NCBI GenBank assembly: GCA_963693305.1
Contig: OY855905.1
Span: forward strand, 38,288,137-38,352,136
DNA from: Meandrina meandrites
Taxonomy: Eukaryota > Cnidaria > Anthozoa > Scleractinia > Meandrinidae
DNA length: 64,000 nucleotides
Direction of reading: 5' to 3'
Under the pieces are notes generated by a model, which did not search any database, was not told the origin of the DNA, and saw nothing but the letters and a program-made list of their open reading frames with translations. Both the position numbers and the translations under genes were made by a program. Positions 33,153 to 45,302 of the stretch are shown here, in pieces (the first letter of the stretch is position 1; the number at the start of each line of letters is the position of its first letter).

Positions 33153-34241
33153 CTAAATGCACTGGTATTTGACTTTCAGATATTTGTGTGTTCCAACACA
33201 TGGGTCACCAAACACTGAATTGCTTGCAAACAGTGGACAACTGGTTTTGTTGTTGCATCTGGCCCTCACAATCCAAACAGAACTCCCAGCATGGCAACTG
33301 GTGGTTCGGATACTGGGGTGTGGGCACGTTCTACGGTCATGCCTGCCATAGGACGCTTCCAGCACGCTAATTTTCTTTCCACTTTGGCAGCTTATGGTGG
33401 CTCTGCGGTGCTCACAAATCACAATGAACTTTGGCGACTCAATGCATATAAATTTGACCTCCAGATATTTGTGTGTTCCCTTACAAGGATCACCAAATAC
33501 GGAGTTGCTTGCGCGCAGCTCGCAGCTGGGCCTGTTGTCGCATCTGCTCTTCACGACAGAAAGGGAATTCCCAGCATGACAACGGGTCGTGCGAATATAT
33601 CGATGTGGGCATGTGCTACGGTCATGCCTGCCATAGGATGCTCCTACGACCTTGATGTTTCCTCCGACCAAGCAGCGAATAACTGCTTTGTCACCCTCAC
33701 AAGTGGTCACGGAAATAAGGTCCTCTGCAGCACAAAAAAAACATAAAAATAACAATGCAGTGAAATATTTTTTGTAAGTCCTTTTCAAGCTGGGAGATTT
33801 AATGTTTTTTAACGTAACTTGTCCCGCATTTTTGCTGTGATGTGACTGTAAGTTTTGGGATGGTAGCGCCGTTTTCTTGTTTTATCTGGCAGGTGTACAT
33901 TATGACTTGGGATGGATTGGACAGGGAAGATGCGCTGTTGCTGTCAGGCCCGTGGAGAACGAGAGACTACATAATCCACGTTCAAAACTCCACAAATTTG
34001 AACAAGTGACGTTTCAGTTGTGCAAAGTCACCAAGACATTTTGTTGTGCCATGTTAAAGCGACATGTCCAAAAGAGTAACAAAAAAGATAAAATACAAAA
34101 AAAAACACCATTCCGGTGTAAATAAGGTCAAAGAAAGGGTTAATGCACCACACCTCTGCAAGCCATGGCGAGCTTGCTTTCCTCCATGACAACAAACAAC
34201 ACAAGGAACGCGAAAAACACAGTCCACTTGTAAGCAGTCAT
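33153..34241 (-). CDS. SUEL/rhamnose-binding lectin, copy 2, intact
   Basis: Two-exon gene: exon 1 at 34154-34241 and exon 2 at 33153-33724, giving 219 residues. The intron (33725-34153) begins gtgtgg and ends in a T-rich tract plus tgctgcag. Exon 1 supplies the signal peptide MTAYKWTVFFAFLVLFVV. The open frame running upstream of exon 2 (MKRTYKKYFTALLFLCFF) is intron read-through that happens to look hydrophobic. Two SUEL domains follow, each with YGRHDR and DPC motifs and conserved Cys. SUEL lectins bind galactose/rhamnose-type glycans; in marine invertebrates they are secreted and linked to egg, mucus or immune functions. It differs from copy 1 at about five residues. Confidence 0.92.
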
Positions 34242-34487
34242 GTCTGAAAACTAATAATAACAACAAAAGGTAAACCATTTACAGTCAAACCGGATGTTCT
34301 TTTGCACGGAATTTTGCAATGTTGTTAAGTATTGTCCCAATTTGTTCGAAACAACTTATCACTTGCTATTTCGCTAGAAGAATAAAACATAATTTGTTTA
34401 AAATAAAATTAAGGGAAGTTTCCGTGTTTTTGAATTAGAGTATTGAAACTGCTCTATTTTTCAAACATTTCATCCGCCGTCATTCTG

Positions 34488-34735
34488 TCCCCGGGCTCGA
34501 TCAGGCGCGCGGTATTTCGAACTTCACAAAAATTGAATCTCGCTGGTAATTCTAAAAAAACATTTCTTAAAATAGTTCACCAAAAGGGTCTTCGAATTAT
34601 CGGGGGAACGGGTCCTGAACGCTTATTTAGTTGTTTTTTATCGTTATCTCTAAATTATTTTTTGCGCGCGTTTCAACTAAATTTAATGAAGCTTGTCAGA
34701 GCGTCATTCAATTTTTTTTTTTATATATTAATTTT
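34488..34735. mobile_element. About 250-bp insertion specific to D2
   Basis: D1 reads straight from CGCCGTCATTCTGT into TTTTCTGAAAATATGCC at about 26695-26730. D2 has extra sequence between these blocks. CGTCATTC occurs on both sides and may be an 8-bp target duplication. There are no clear inverted ends. Confidence 0.5.
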
Positions 34736-36594
34736 TTTCTGAAAATATGCCAACGTGTGCATACTAGCATGTTTCTTTGAAGTTACGAAGATTGACAATT
34801 TACTGCAGACGGGCCAATATCGGTAAATAACGATAAGGAGTACTTCAACCATGCATCGATGAAGAGCGTATGGAGAGCCCTTCGAAATCAGGCTTTTCTG
34901 ACTAAAAAGGCGTACCAGTCAGCATTTTTTCCGAGATTTACACTAATACTCCAACCTTTTCCTAACGTTTCGACGGCAGTTTCTTCTTAAGTGACATAAC
35001 AAGAACTGAATAACTGTCTAAACAGCACGAACAACTCGAGTGAAGGTAAAACTTATAATGTAAATGAAAATGGCACGAAATTTTGATCGCTGCAGAATTG
35101 CACGCAGTCGAGACCTTATCACGCTTGAGAACTAATGCCTTTTAAGTCCTATATCCAAATAAGAGCCAAGCTAAATTCTCTCACATCCGCCACTTTTCAG
35201 TCCCTCCTGAAAACCAATATTCCAAATTCCAATTTGATCTGGATAGAGGACCCGCATGAAAACCAGCTAGAGCTGATGTGGATTCCTTTTAAAGCCAACG
35301 AGCCCCATCCTCATAGCTAGCAAAGTTATTTAACCTAATCCATATCAGACTGTGTAAGCATCAAATCGCACGAAGCTTACATTTTACCTGTTCTAAAACT
35401 GGAAAACAACCGCGAAAAAATGTCTAAAAGTGGATTTCAAAGTTGGACAGAGAACGGCACAGTTGAATCCGGCTACGACAGTCTTTCTTAAAAAATAGAA
35501 AAAACAGAGGGAGTCTTCCTCCAAGCAGAGTAAAAGTTCTTTATGCCGTTGTCGAAAAACACACTCTTTACAGGGTCTGGAAGGGGGGGTCTGGATCTCG
35601 AGTCACGGGTTAAATTTCCGTACATTCACGAATCACGTAACTTTTTTTTCAGATTTCACGAATCTAATGAAGTTGACTTCTGGATTTGCTCTCAGACCTT
35701 TACTTCTAGCGATTTCGTAAAATGAGGTAAAGTTTTCTATCCAAACTATGCTGTTTGCATCGTTTTCAATATTTTCGCCGTCCACACTAATCCGGATAAA
35801 TTTGAAAACGAAACGCGGCATCGGCCCTAGATGAACGGCAGAGCATACGTACTTTAAAACGGAGTTTTCGCCCCGAAAACCGATAACGTTTTCCATCCAC
35901 ACTATCGTTTTCGTTCTATTTTGAACAATCTTGACAGATAAAATGTACACGTGTAGAGTTATTTGATGTTCAGGACAGTGTATCGGTAGATCACGGACTA
36001 CAACTTAAGAGGATCACGGGTCAAAGTGAATATTTAATCACGAATCACGGCTGTATTCCATGAGTTTTCCCGATTCACGCTCTGTTTTTTGGTCAATTCA
36101 CGGATCACGTGAAACCCCTTCCAGACCCTGTCTTTAGATTAGCCCATGTTGAGCAAGCCTTGTTACACATCTTACACCTAGTTTCTAATCTAAAATAGCG
36201 TCTTTTTACCTTGGTCAGGACTCTGTCGTTTTTCCGCTCTAGGAAACGCCAAAAATTAACTCTGCGGGCGAGTAAAGACCTAGCAGACAAGCTACTTCAA
36301 CACGAAACTAAATCACATAAAGTACTGACTAGTTCGTCCAGTATAACAAACTCCACGTAAGTAACACGTGACATGGTTATCGACACAGACGCTAAAGTCC
36401 CGAGCGATATCAATACATACAAGCAAATTTTCCTGGATACACAACAAATGTAAAGTGTGTTTATTATGATAACACGTTGAGGTATCCGTGGTTAAGTCCC
36501 GTTAAAAGTCGGAGATCAGGCGGCTATCTTTCCGATGGATCAATATTTTCCCTTTGACATTATCGTCGCCCGCGCTGTTGAATATTGTTATTAA
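34736..36594. repeat. Unassigned duplicated unit a' (D2)
   Basis: Counterpart of 26720-28325, interrupted by the 560-bp MITE. It has the short open stretch ending near 35490 with SWTENGTVESGYDSLS and lacks about 290 bp present in D1. No complete gene was recognised. Confidence 0.55.
35571..36130. mobile_element. 560-bp MITE with 16-bp inverted ends and 6-bp target duplication
   Basis: CAGGGTCTGGAAGGGG and its exact complement bound the element. TCTTTA is duplicated at 35565-35570 and 36131-36136. D1 keeps the single-copy empty site at 27855-27860. CAGGG ends recall hAT elements; a 6-bp duplication is also seen in Dada-type elements. The interior has repeated TCACGAATCACG and GTTTTCG motifs and no transposase. 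Confidence 0.85.
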
Positions 36595-37268
36595 GGTGGC
36601 TGGCTACCGTTTCCAACACTTTCCAAGACTTAGATTTCGATCTGTCATTATAACCAATCTTTATCAGTTGATGCTACAATCATGGTGTCAAACAAATGCC
36701 CAATGATTGGTGAACACGTTGTTGTCTTTTTCATTACACAATATGTTACCATAGCAACACTACAACCTGTTAAAAACACCCTTAATTTCAGCTTTAAGTG
36801 CTTCTAACTCAAAAACGAGCCCGGTGACCCCAATTTTTTATTATGAAATTTTGATCAGCAAGACAAGATGCAACTTTTGGCAAAGTTTTAAAAAAATCTG
36901 CACATGGGGTTCAGAGCTATCTTAAATTTTCGTAAATTTAAGGTGGCTCTGAACGCCATGTGCAGATTTTTTTAAAACTTTGCAGAAAGTTGCATCTTAT
37001 ACTGTTGATTACATTTCGATAATAAAAAATGGGGGTCACCGGACTTGTTTTCGAGTTATAAGCACTTAAAGCTAAAATTAAGGGTGTTTTTAACAGGTTA
37101 TACTGTTGCTATGGTAACTTGCAATGTCCACAAAATAACCATAACTTGTTTACCGGCCATTGGGCATCTGTTTGATACCATAATTGTTGGGTCAACTGAA
37201 ACAGACTTTTGGCATTGATCCGTCAAAATTGAGGTGTTGAAAAATGATGGAAACTGTTCTGAGCCACC
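36595..37268. mobile_element. 674-bp palindrome made of two 327-bp MITEs in inverted orientation, TTAA targets
   Basis: The left unit (36595-36921) and right unit (36942-37268) are exactly the same length and reverse complements of each other. Each begins or ends with GGTGGCT-type termini and each is bordered by TTAA (36591-36594, 36922-36925, 36938-36941, 37269-37272). D1 has one empty TTAA at 28318-28321. The termini match those of the 1,667-bp palindrome at 13761-15427, so both belong to one TTAA-specific family. Confidence 0.9.
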
Positions 37269-37272
37269 TTAA

Positions 37273-39725
37273 ATAACTTATTTGACTATTTTCATATCTT
37301 TGATTGCTGCAGAGTGGTACGCAAACCTCATCACGCTTTGAAGCTTTTAAGTCCTATATCCAAATTATCTGCATGTCAAGAGCCTAGCTAAATTCTTTAC
37401 ATCCGCCACTTTTCAGTCCCTCCTGAAAACCAATATTCCAAATTCCAATTTGATATCGATAGAGGACCCGCATGAAACCAGCCAGAGCTCTAGTGGCGTC
37501 CTCTCTAAATACAGAGGAACCCCGCTTTACGGACACCCGCTTAATACGGACACCCCGGTATTACGGACAGTTTCGTTGGTCCCGACGAAAACCTCATATA
37601 TTTTCTCTTAAATTAACCCGCTTAATACGGACACCCGTTAATACGGACAACGGACACTTTTCCGTGTCCCGAACTCAAACTTTTATACATTGTCAACCCC
37701 GATTTACGGACACTATTTTTCTGTGCATTGTGAATTTTCATTGTCACGATTATTTACCGTGGTCAAATAATGACAGAATTCGAAGAGTTAAAACCATTTT
37801 ATTACAAAGAGAACCTTAATAGCGTGACTTCCGGTGTTTGACCCTTTCACTTCCTTTGCCTTTTGCTGCAGCTATCGCTTGTGTCCCAAGCTAAAAGCTT
37901 CCGTGCAAAGTTAAGTTACCAACTTTTTCAAATGGGTTGGTAGAGTTTAAGAACGGTTACGAGTTTCAGTTACAAAGGAAACTTTATAGAAAACGTTCTG
38001 TTGCTGTTCAAATGCGTTTTATTTCTTGTATATAGTAAAGTTGCGACATTGTCAAATAATTCCACTGTTGAGTTTATTAAAGTTTAGTTCGAGTGTATCG
38101 TAAAAACTATTAATTTTAGTCAGAGAGTTCACAGTTTTTATCTGTTACAGTTACAGTACAATTGAACAACGGTTTGTTGCTGTAAAAACGTTTGCCTTCG
38201 TCTTTGCGTCGAGAAAACATGTATCCGTGACTTTTTTCTGAGACCTCGCTTAATACGGACACCCCGTTAATACGGACAATTTGGCCTGTCCCCTTGGTGT
38301 CCGTATTAACGGGGTTCCACTGTATACTAATTTATTTATTAGGTATTAACTGTGAACTAACACAGAAAGCTACGAATCAAACTCTGCCGATCTTCAGCAT
38401 TCCGTCTCCATTCATGAGCCTTTGCCTGACTGATCAACTTAAAGTTGATCATTTATTCAACACAGAACAGAAAGCATCGCTGGTGGTTGGAATTACTGAA
38501 TTACTGACCATCATGTAGTTGAACTGGAAGGTTCAAGAATTATGACAGTATCTTCAGTATCCACTGCTAACGCGACGAGATGATTGTGCCAGAAGAGCCC
38601 GAGGGGTGCGGGAGGAGGGCGGGCCGTTTTAAAGCCAACGAGCCCCATCCTCATAGCTAGCAAAGTTATTTTACCTAATCCTATCAGACTATGTTTATCC
38701 GCATTAGACTATGACAATGCGAAACTTGCATTTCACATTTCACCTGGAAAATTACCGCGAAAAAGTCTAAAAAGTGGATTTGAAAATTGGACAGAGAATG
38801 AAACAGAAGATTCCCCCTATGACTTATTTTTTCTTAAAATGCGGAAATATCAAAGGAGTTCCAAGCTCCTCCAAGCAGAGCAATAGTTATCTATGCCGCC
38901 GTTGAAAAAGAAATTTTAAATTGATTAAGTCTTGTTACAAGATTGTAACATCTTACACATGGTATATAATTGCAAATTGAAAAAAAAAGTCGTTTTACCT
39001 TGATCAGGAATCTGTCGTTTTTTCCACTCTAGGAAACGCCAAAAAAATTTGTGCGAGTGAAGATTCAGCAGTCTATACTGCTTCAAATACGAAACTAAAT
39101 ATATGAAGTGCTGACTGGTTCGTCAATACAACAAGCTTCACGTAAGTATCACGTGACGTCGTTATCGATACAGACGCTAGAGTCCCGAGCGATATCAATA
39201 CAGAGAAGCAATTTTCCCTGATATGCAATGAATGTGAAGTGTGTTTATAGCACGTTGAGGAATCCTTTGTAAAGTCCCGTCAAAATTACTTATCCTGACT
39301 GATGCGTCATTTTTACTCCATTTGTTTTTTTCTCCGCCTCTTCTGCGTCGTTTTGGTTTTTACGCGAGAGCGTCTAAATGTCCTCAGTGATTTCATCATG
39401 CTTTTGTTTCATTTCATGCATCGGCCATCATTTTTAGCCATGTCCATTCTCTTCAAAGGACCCTACTGAGTTTCGCGAACTTAGCCCCGTTCACTAGGGT
39501 TAGTCACGCGGTGATCTAACTAGGCCCCAATCAATAAAGTCGTTTGGGTTTTTAACACACGTTTTAATCTCTTCTCTTAGCTTTCACTGTTACAACGGGC
39601 GTGTAATAGCTACTCTGAATGAAATAAATGTTTCTCTTTATACTGTTTCATTAGACAATGTGATTGGTCGTTGCTAGGTGATAATCAGAAAAGGGTTAAT
39701 CAAAGTCTGTGACTAAATGTCCATT
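37273..39725. repeat. Unassigned duplicated unit b' (D2)
   Basis: Counterpart of 28326-29965, split by the pogo-like MITE. The two conserved open stretches of unit b recur near 38326-38518 and 38584-38886. No product was recognised. Confidence 0.5.
37512..38322. mobile_element. 811-bp pogo/Tigger-like MITE
   Basis: The ends CAGAGGAACCCCGCTTTACG and CAGTGGAACCCCGTTAATAC (complement of the right end) flank the element. TA is duplicated at 37510-37511 and 38323-38324. The empty site in D1 reads CTAAATATACTAAT near 28567-28580. CAGTGGAACC...ACGGACACC ends are typical of Tc1/mariner pogo-type non-autonomous elements. Subterminal TTAATACGGACACC repeats are present and there is no intact transposase. 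Confidence 0.88.
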
Positions 39726-40039
39726 GTCTCTTGACACGATGTCTAGACGAAGAAACACGCACGAAACACGAAGTCTCCGACACTGAAAACCACCTTGTAA
39801 AGAGGTATTGTAAAAGAACGAGCGATTATGAATGCCCCGTGTTATCGCGGTTTCACGGGCAAACATACACATTTCAGTTTCCAAAGGAGTCAGAAACTGA
39901 ATCAATTTAACACTGACGTTTCCGTTCAGTGGGTCACGTTGGTTGCCTGTCAGAGTCTAGAGGAGGGTAAGCTAATATTACGGGTTTTTCTGATATTTTA
40001 TGTGGAGCTAGGCAAAAACTGCAAATATTACCGTCCAAA

Positions 40040-40120
40040 CAGAGCCGTAGCCAAACTTGTGGCACAGACGAGGGAGGCAAGGGGTATGCCTCGTCTTACC
40101 CCTTGAAAACTACGGCCCTG
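40040..40120. mobile_element. 81-bp miniature hairpin element
   Basis: CAGAGCCGTAG and CTACGGCCCTG are terminal inverted repeats around an inner GACGAGG / CCTCGTC hairpin. CAGRGCCGTAG ends resemble hAT-like termini. Confidence 0.5.
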
Positions 40121-43100
40121 TGAGTACGTATGTTATGTTTTGAAAAGATTTCATCTGTCAATTTCTAGAAACTCGTCTTTGCTAGTGATAATGTAGCCTT
40201 TCTCAGCTAAAATGACAAAGCCCTATATGGGGTACACACTGGATACACATGAATGACATGAATTTGAATTTTAAGAGGTTAAAAGTTGTCGTGCAAAGAA
40301 CGTGTAACAAATAAAAGCATGGATTACAGCCGTCGTCTTTAATTTTTCAAGCGGACGCCTTCTGATAGACTTTCTAAAAGTCGTTCGCTTCTCGTTTCCG
40401 GCCTTCAAACAAAGGTTAACATTATGATCGGCCAGATTCGGCTATGTGTCTGTCAACTGTTAAACCGTCCAGTGCGGCAGTGTGAGCTGATGGGCGAGTG
40501 ATGCAACATTCAGCTTCGAAAGAAGTGAGGAAAAAACTAGCTGATCAATTTTCTTCGTAGCCATAACTTTACTGAAGGGTCTATATGCTTGCTGGCTGGG
40601 TCGTCACGCAACGCTCCTCGGGAAGCATTGCGTGACGATCCAGGAATTAGATAATTTATGTTGACTACATGACGATGTTATCCCGCTGTCCCGACAAGAT
40701 TGCGGTATTCTGGTTGAAATTTATCTTTTTTTTGGAGTTTATTTGTCGTCACCTGTACACAAAATTCTACGTGTATGCGAAGATTAACTTAACGCAAGCA
40801 TGCATGTTGTAAGCACGAAATCTTCTCGTTGAAATTCGTTAAATGGTGTTTTGTCTGGATTATGCCACGAAATCGGCAGGTGAGAGATACTATTAGCGAC
40901 AATTAGCAACGTAGATAATTTATCCCGCTACTGCTGGTACTAAAAATAGAATTAATAAGCATCCAATTTTTCTTACGTTAAAATTTGCAAAAAAAAATTG
41001 CTTGCAATCTTCATGCTTTTTACCACATTATACAGAGAAAGGAAGTGTTTAATTTCTTGACAACAAAGGGAGTTTGATAAAATCTTGTAGTACTTCACTT
41101 GAGTGGTGAAACGTGGCGTGGAGCTAATTCAAGTAACGACTATACTGACTATACTTCCCAGCTAATTTGCATGCAGTTGAGTGTTTCGGACGGATGCTCA
41201 AGCAAACGCCGGAAGCTAAGAAGCTTATCTTTAAGTTAAGTTTAGAAATTCTATAATTGAAACTTTTATTGGTGGGTTATGAGTAAAACAAATGCGAGTT
41301 CCCAAGCATATGTTTATACTGATTCATATATGGTCGTAATGTTGTTTTTAACGAGCATTTAACAGGTGATAAAAGCGATTAATTCAGTATCCGTTACCTC
41401 TATGGAAATAAATTCAGATCAAGATATTATGTCAGACGGAGTTAATTTCCTACACTCAATAAGTTTCAAAAGATTTAAGTTGATAAGCTGGGTTTATGGT
41501 AGAAGGCAAAAATTGAATATTTAATAGCTGTTTTGCATTCAAGTTTTAATGCACATTACATTATTAATGAACTTTTGCACTCAGAAAATATGTGTCAAAA
41601 ATATAAAATCTAACTACAAAATTAATGTTAGACTTCAAGCAACCCCTTTTTAGTGCAGAATGCACTTGTCTATTGTGATGGTTTTGTGGGCTGCCGTCCA
41701 CTAAACCGCTATGGCCCAAGGCCGTAAGGCGCTATGGTGTAAACTTTGATAGCTGATTAAGTAATTAATATCAATTAATTAATTAATTAACTAATTAATT
41801 ATTCTTTTGAAAGGGGTAAGGGGTTGATAGTACCTGACTGTATGCACTAGGTAAAACGCGGATTGTCTCTACGTTACTTTTATATGAAGAACGCAAAGAC
41901 TATATATTTGTTTTTGAAAGCCAATGCTGTCCATGTACTATTTTTCCAAGAAAGAGGGACTTTGCTGTAAACGCCTGCACAGGAGATAAGTCTAGGTTAC
42001 AGTCTTGAACTCTCACAGACATCACATGCCTTTCCCTGCGGTGCGATTGTTGTAGACTCTGTGGTGCGAGGTTAAAACCGCAATTTATTAAATAAGACAC
42101 TTTGGTGTCACATTGCTTTGGGTGAAATAATTCTTTACTTTAATATTCTTCAGAAACCAAAAAAACCTTTCCATTTATTAATTTATAACATCAGTGTTAT
42201 AACTGGTTTTATTATTGAAAGCAAAGCAATTGCCATCAAACTCTCCCGGAACTCGGAGTGTTCGTATTGAAAACAAAAATGTCAACAACAGCTTCTCATT
42301 GCAAAGCTCTGGTAAATATCAGACACAGTGTTTTCTTAATTAAATATGTAAAAACTTTTATAGGGATTTTTGGCGCAAATTTCCTTACAACCATAGAACA
42401 AATATTTCAGCTGTGCTACGCTTTGAAAGCCCTTCCAAAAGAGATGTTTTTTGATTTGATCCGTCTATTACTTTTCGAGAAACGACTTTCGTGACAGTTG
42501 AATTGATACATCGTTCATCGTGTTAAAACTCAGTCAAGCGGAAAAACGAGACAACCTATTATGGATTACGCTGATTGGCCAAAAGTGTGACGGCTCAGAC
42601 AACTGGAAGCGGTTTGGGATTTCCAGGCGTAGAAAACCAAATTTTAACCAACTGAAGTTTGAATTCACGGGACAAGTCGAAGGGACTAAGTTTTCTGCTT
42701 TCTTGGTCCCAACAATAATTCAATAGTTAAAATAACGAGAAAAAACAAAATGGCAAAAAAATATGTTTGAAAGAAAAAAGCATCATGAGACATACTTTGA
42801 AGTGAAAAAAATATCACGTTACAGTGTTTTGCAGAAAAACAAAAATGTCATTTTTCAACTGAAAACAGTTGTGTTGTGGTAGCAAGACCTAGCAAAGATA
42901 AGTGTGAGTATCACGTCTGGCGTTTTAACGTCTTATTGAAAGTGAAATTAGGTAAACAAACAAAATACATAAAACACCGTGCTTTATAATCAGCCACTTC
43001 GCATTCTGCAGTGTCCTTTAAGTCTCTGAGTTTGTGCAGTCCATTGAGTGTGAAGCAAAAAACAAAATTGGGGACAAGGTGAGGGAAGGTGACAGCCCCA

Positions 43101-43149
43101 ATGCCAAAAAAAAAGAGGGGCTGCATGCTCATTGGCTAACACTACTACC
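40121..43149. other. Long gene-poor interval
   Basis: No coding region was recognised on either strand. It contains a (TTAA)n-rich tract at about 41756-41803 and a short block GCTATGGTGTAAACTTTG near 41727, related to one near 56085. The interval 39727-40039 likewise shows no gene. Confidence 0.5.
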
Positions 43150-44404
43150 TGGATTGTCTATGAAATAGTTATGAAGATCATATGAAGTTGATCAATGCTA
43201 TGAAACAGGCTATGAAGCTTTGAAATTCAAAACTTCATAGCCCTATGAACATGCTATGAAATACTCAGTATGAAGAACAGTGCTATGAAGTTTTCTCAGG
43301 CACTTATGAAATGCATATGAAGTTGACTGATGCTATGAACAGTCTATGAAGTATTTTATCTGAAAACTTCTCATACCTATGAAGTTTTCTGAGGCACTTA
43401 TGAAATGCATATGAAGTTGACTGATGCCATGAACAGTCTATGAAGTATTTTATCTGAAAACTTCTCATACCTATGAAGTTTTCTGAGGCACTTATGAAAT
43501 GTATACGAAGTTGACTGATGCTATGAACAGTCTATGAAGTATTTTATCTGAAAACTTCTCATACCTATGAAGTTTTCTGAGGCACTTATGAAATGTATAC
43601 GAAGTTGACTGATGCTATGAACAGTCTATGAAGTATTTTATCTGAAAACTTCTCATACCTATGAAGTTTTCTGAGGCACTTATGAAATGCATATGAAGTT
43701 GACTGATGCTATGAACAGTCTATGAAGTATTTTATCTGAAAACTTCTCATACCTATGAAGTTTTCTGAGGCACTTATGAAATGTATACGAAGTTGACTGA
43801 TGCTATGAACAGTCTATGAAGTATTTTATCTGAAAACTTCTCATACCTATGAAGTTTTCTGAGGCACTTATGAAATGCATATGAAGTTGACTGATGCTAT
43901 GAACAGTCTATGAAGTATTTTATCTGAAAACTTCTCATACCTATGAAGTTTTCTGAGGCACTTATGAAATGTATACGAAGTTGACTGATGCTATGAACAG
44001 TCTATGAAGTATTTTATCTGAAAACTTCTCATACCTATGAAGTTTTCTGAGGCACTTATGAAATGTATATGAAGTTGACTGATGCTATGAACAGTCTATG
44101 AAGTATTTTATCTGAAAACTTCTCATACCTATGAAGTTTTCTGAGGCACTTATGAAATGCATATGAAGTTGACTGATGCTATGAACAGTCTATGAAGTAT
44201 TTTATCTGAAAACTTCTCATACCTATGAAGTTTTCTGAGGCACTTATGAAATGCATATGAAGTTGACTGATGCTATGAACAGTCTATGAAGTATTTTATC
44301 TGAAAACTTCTCATACCTATGAAGTTTTCTGAGGCACTTATGAAATGCATATGAAGTTGACTGATGCTATGAACAGTCTATGAAGTATTTTATCTGAAAA
44401 CTTC
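43150..44404. repeat. 94-bp-period tandem repeat array
   Basis: About twelve copies of a 94-bp unit rich in CTATGAAG/TATGAAGT. The first 180 bp are degenerate and the rest nearly identical. Units come in variants differing at GAAATGCATATGAAG versus GAAATGTATACGAAG. In order from about 43313 they read A A B B A B A B C A A A, where C is GTATATG. The array ends cleanly near 44404, 900 bp upstream of the phospholipase D start codon. Confidence 0.95.
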
Positions 44405-45302
44405 TATAAATTAATGTTGATCAAATTAAATAACATGCATAGTACTTGAAATGCATCAAGACTTTCTAGAATGTAGAAAATGTTGCAAACAAGCTAAGCA
44501 TTCTATTTGGGCTTTATACATGTATTATAAAGCTTATAATTACAAAATGTCAGTTGCTGTGTTAAATGATTATTTTAAATTTGCAAATTGATTAACTGGT
44601 ACAAAACTTTCTCAGTTGATCCTTAATCCAATTAATGTGTTGTTCCAGAAAATAGTACACACCCCCACAGAGGGTTTTTGGGTTTGAACCCCTCCTCCCC
44701 TCTGGAAATTCCAGTTTAGGTTCATGCTTTCCTTCCTAACCTCCCTCCCCTCAGAATTTCCAATGTCCCTCTACAGGGAGGGTCTGGATACTTTATGGAA
44801 CCACACAATCCACATCCATATTGGAGGCAGCGTGCCACCAAGTAGCTATAGCACTGGACTTGAAAATCCAGAGGTTGTGGGCATACTGTATATGTGTTGT
44901 GGGTTCATATCATATTTTCAGATCACTAGCTGGTGTTGTTCTCGATATATAGTTCTGAGTTCAACTCCTCAGCAACGTCGCTTGATGTAAAATATTAATA
45001 GCCAACAGGCATGGTCTGCCTCCTGCCAGTCAGGATTTGTAACCATGTTATAATGGTAATTGTTTCAGTGTTTGTTTGCTTGGCGCTGGAAAGCACCTTT
45101 TGGAGAGTGGTCAGTAAATTATTATTTACAAATATTATTTTTTATACACAGAAAAAATTAAGAATTTTTCCTAATTGTTTCATTTACATATTGGAAATTC
45201 AGGTGTTGCACTATCACCATTATTCTGACGTCATTCTGACTGTGATAAAATCTCCGAGTTCAACCTGCAACTGAACATCATCATGAACTTTTCATAACCA
45301 TC
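44405..45302 (+). other. Upstream region of the phospholipase D gene
   Basis: AT-rich, with a tRNA-Ser-like SINE fragment around 44813-44890 (ACTGGACTTGAAAATCCAGA mimics an anticodon arm). It should contain the promoter and 5' UTR of the gene starting at 45303. No specific element could be identified. Confidence 0.4.

Larger units (their letters stand above)
32297..39725. repeat. Segmental duplication copy D2
   Basis: Colinear with 24706-29965 but enlarged by at least four insertions: about 34488-34735, 35571-36130, 36595-37268 and 37512-38322. It also lacks about 290 bp corresponding to 27290-27575. In 32340-32560 it has G-rich sequence that D1 lacks. Confidence 0.9.

Noticed and set aside
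33725..33788. Hydrophobic leader in the lectin copy 2 open frame as a signal peptide
   Set aside because: It lies in a T-rich tract ending in tgctgcag, which is a splice acceptor; the conserved 88-nt upstream exon supplies the leader.
43150..44404. CRISPR-like repeat array
   Set aside because: The unit is a head-to-tail 94-bp satellite with no distinct spacers, in a eukaryotic genome.
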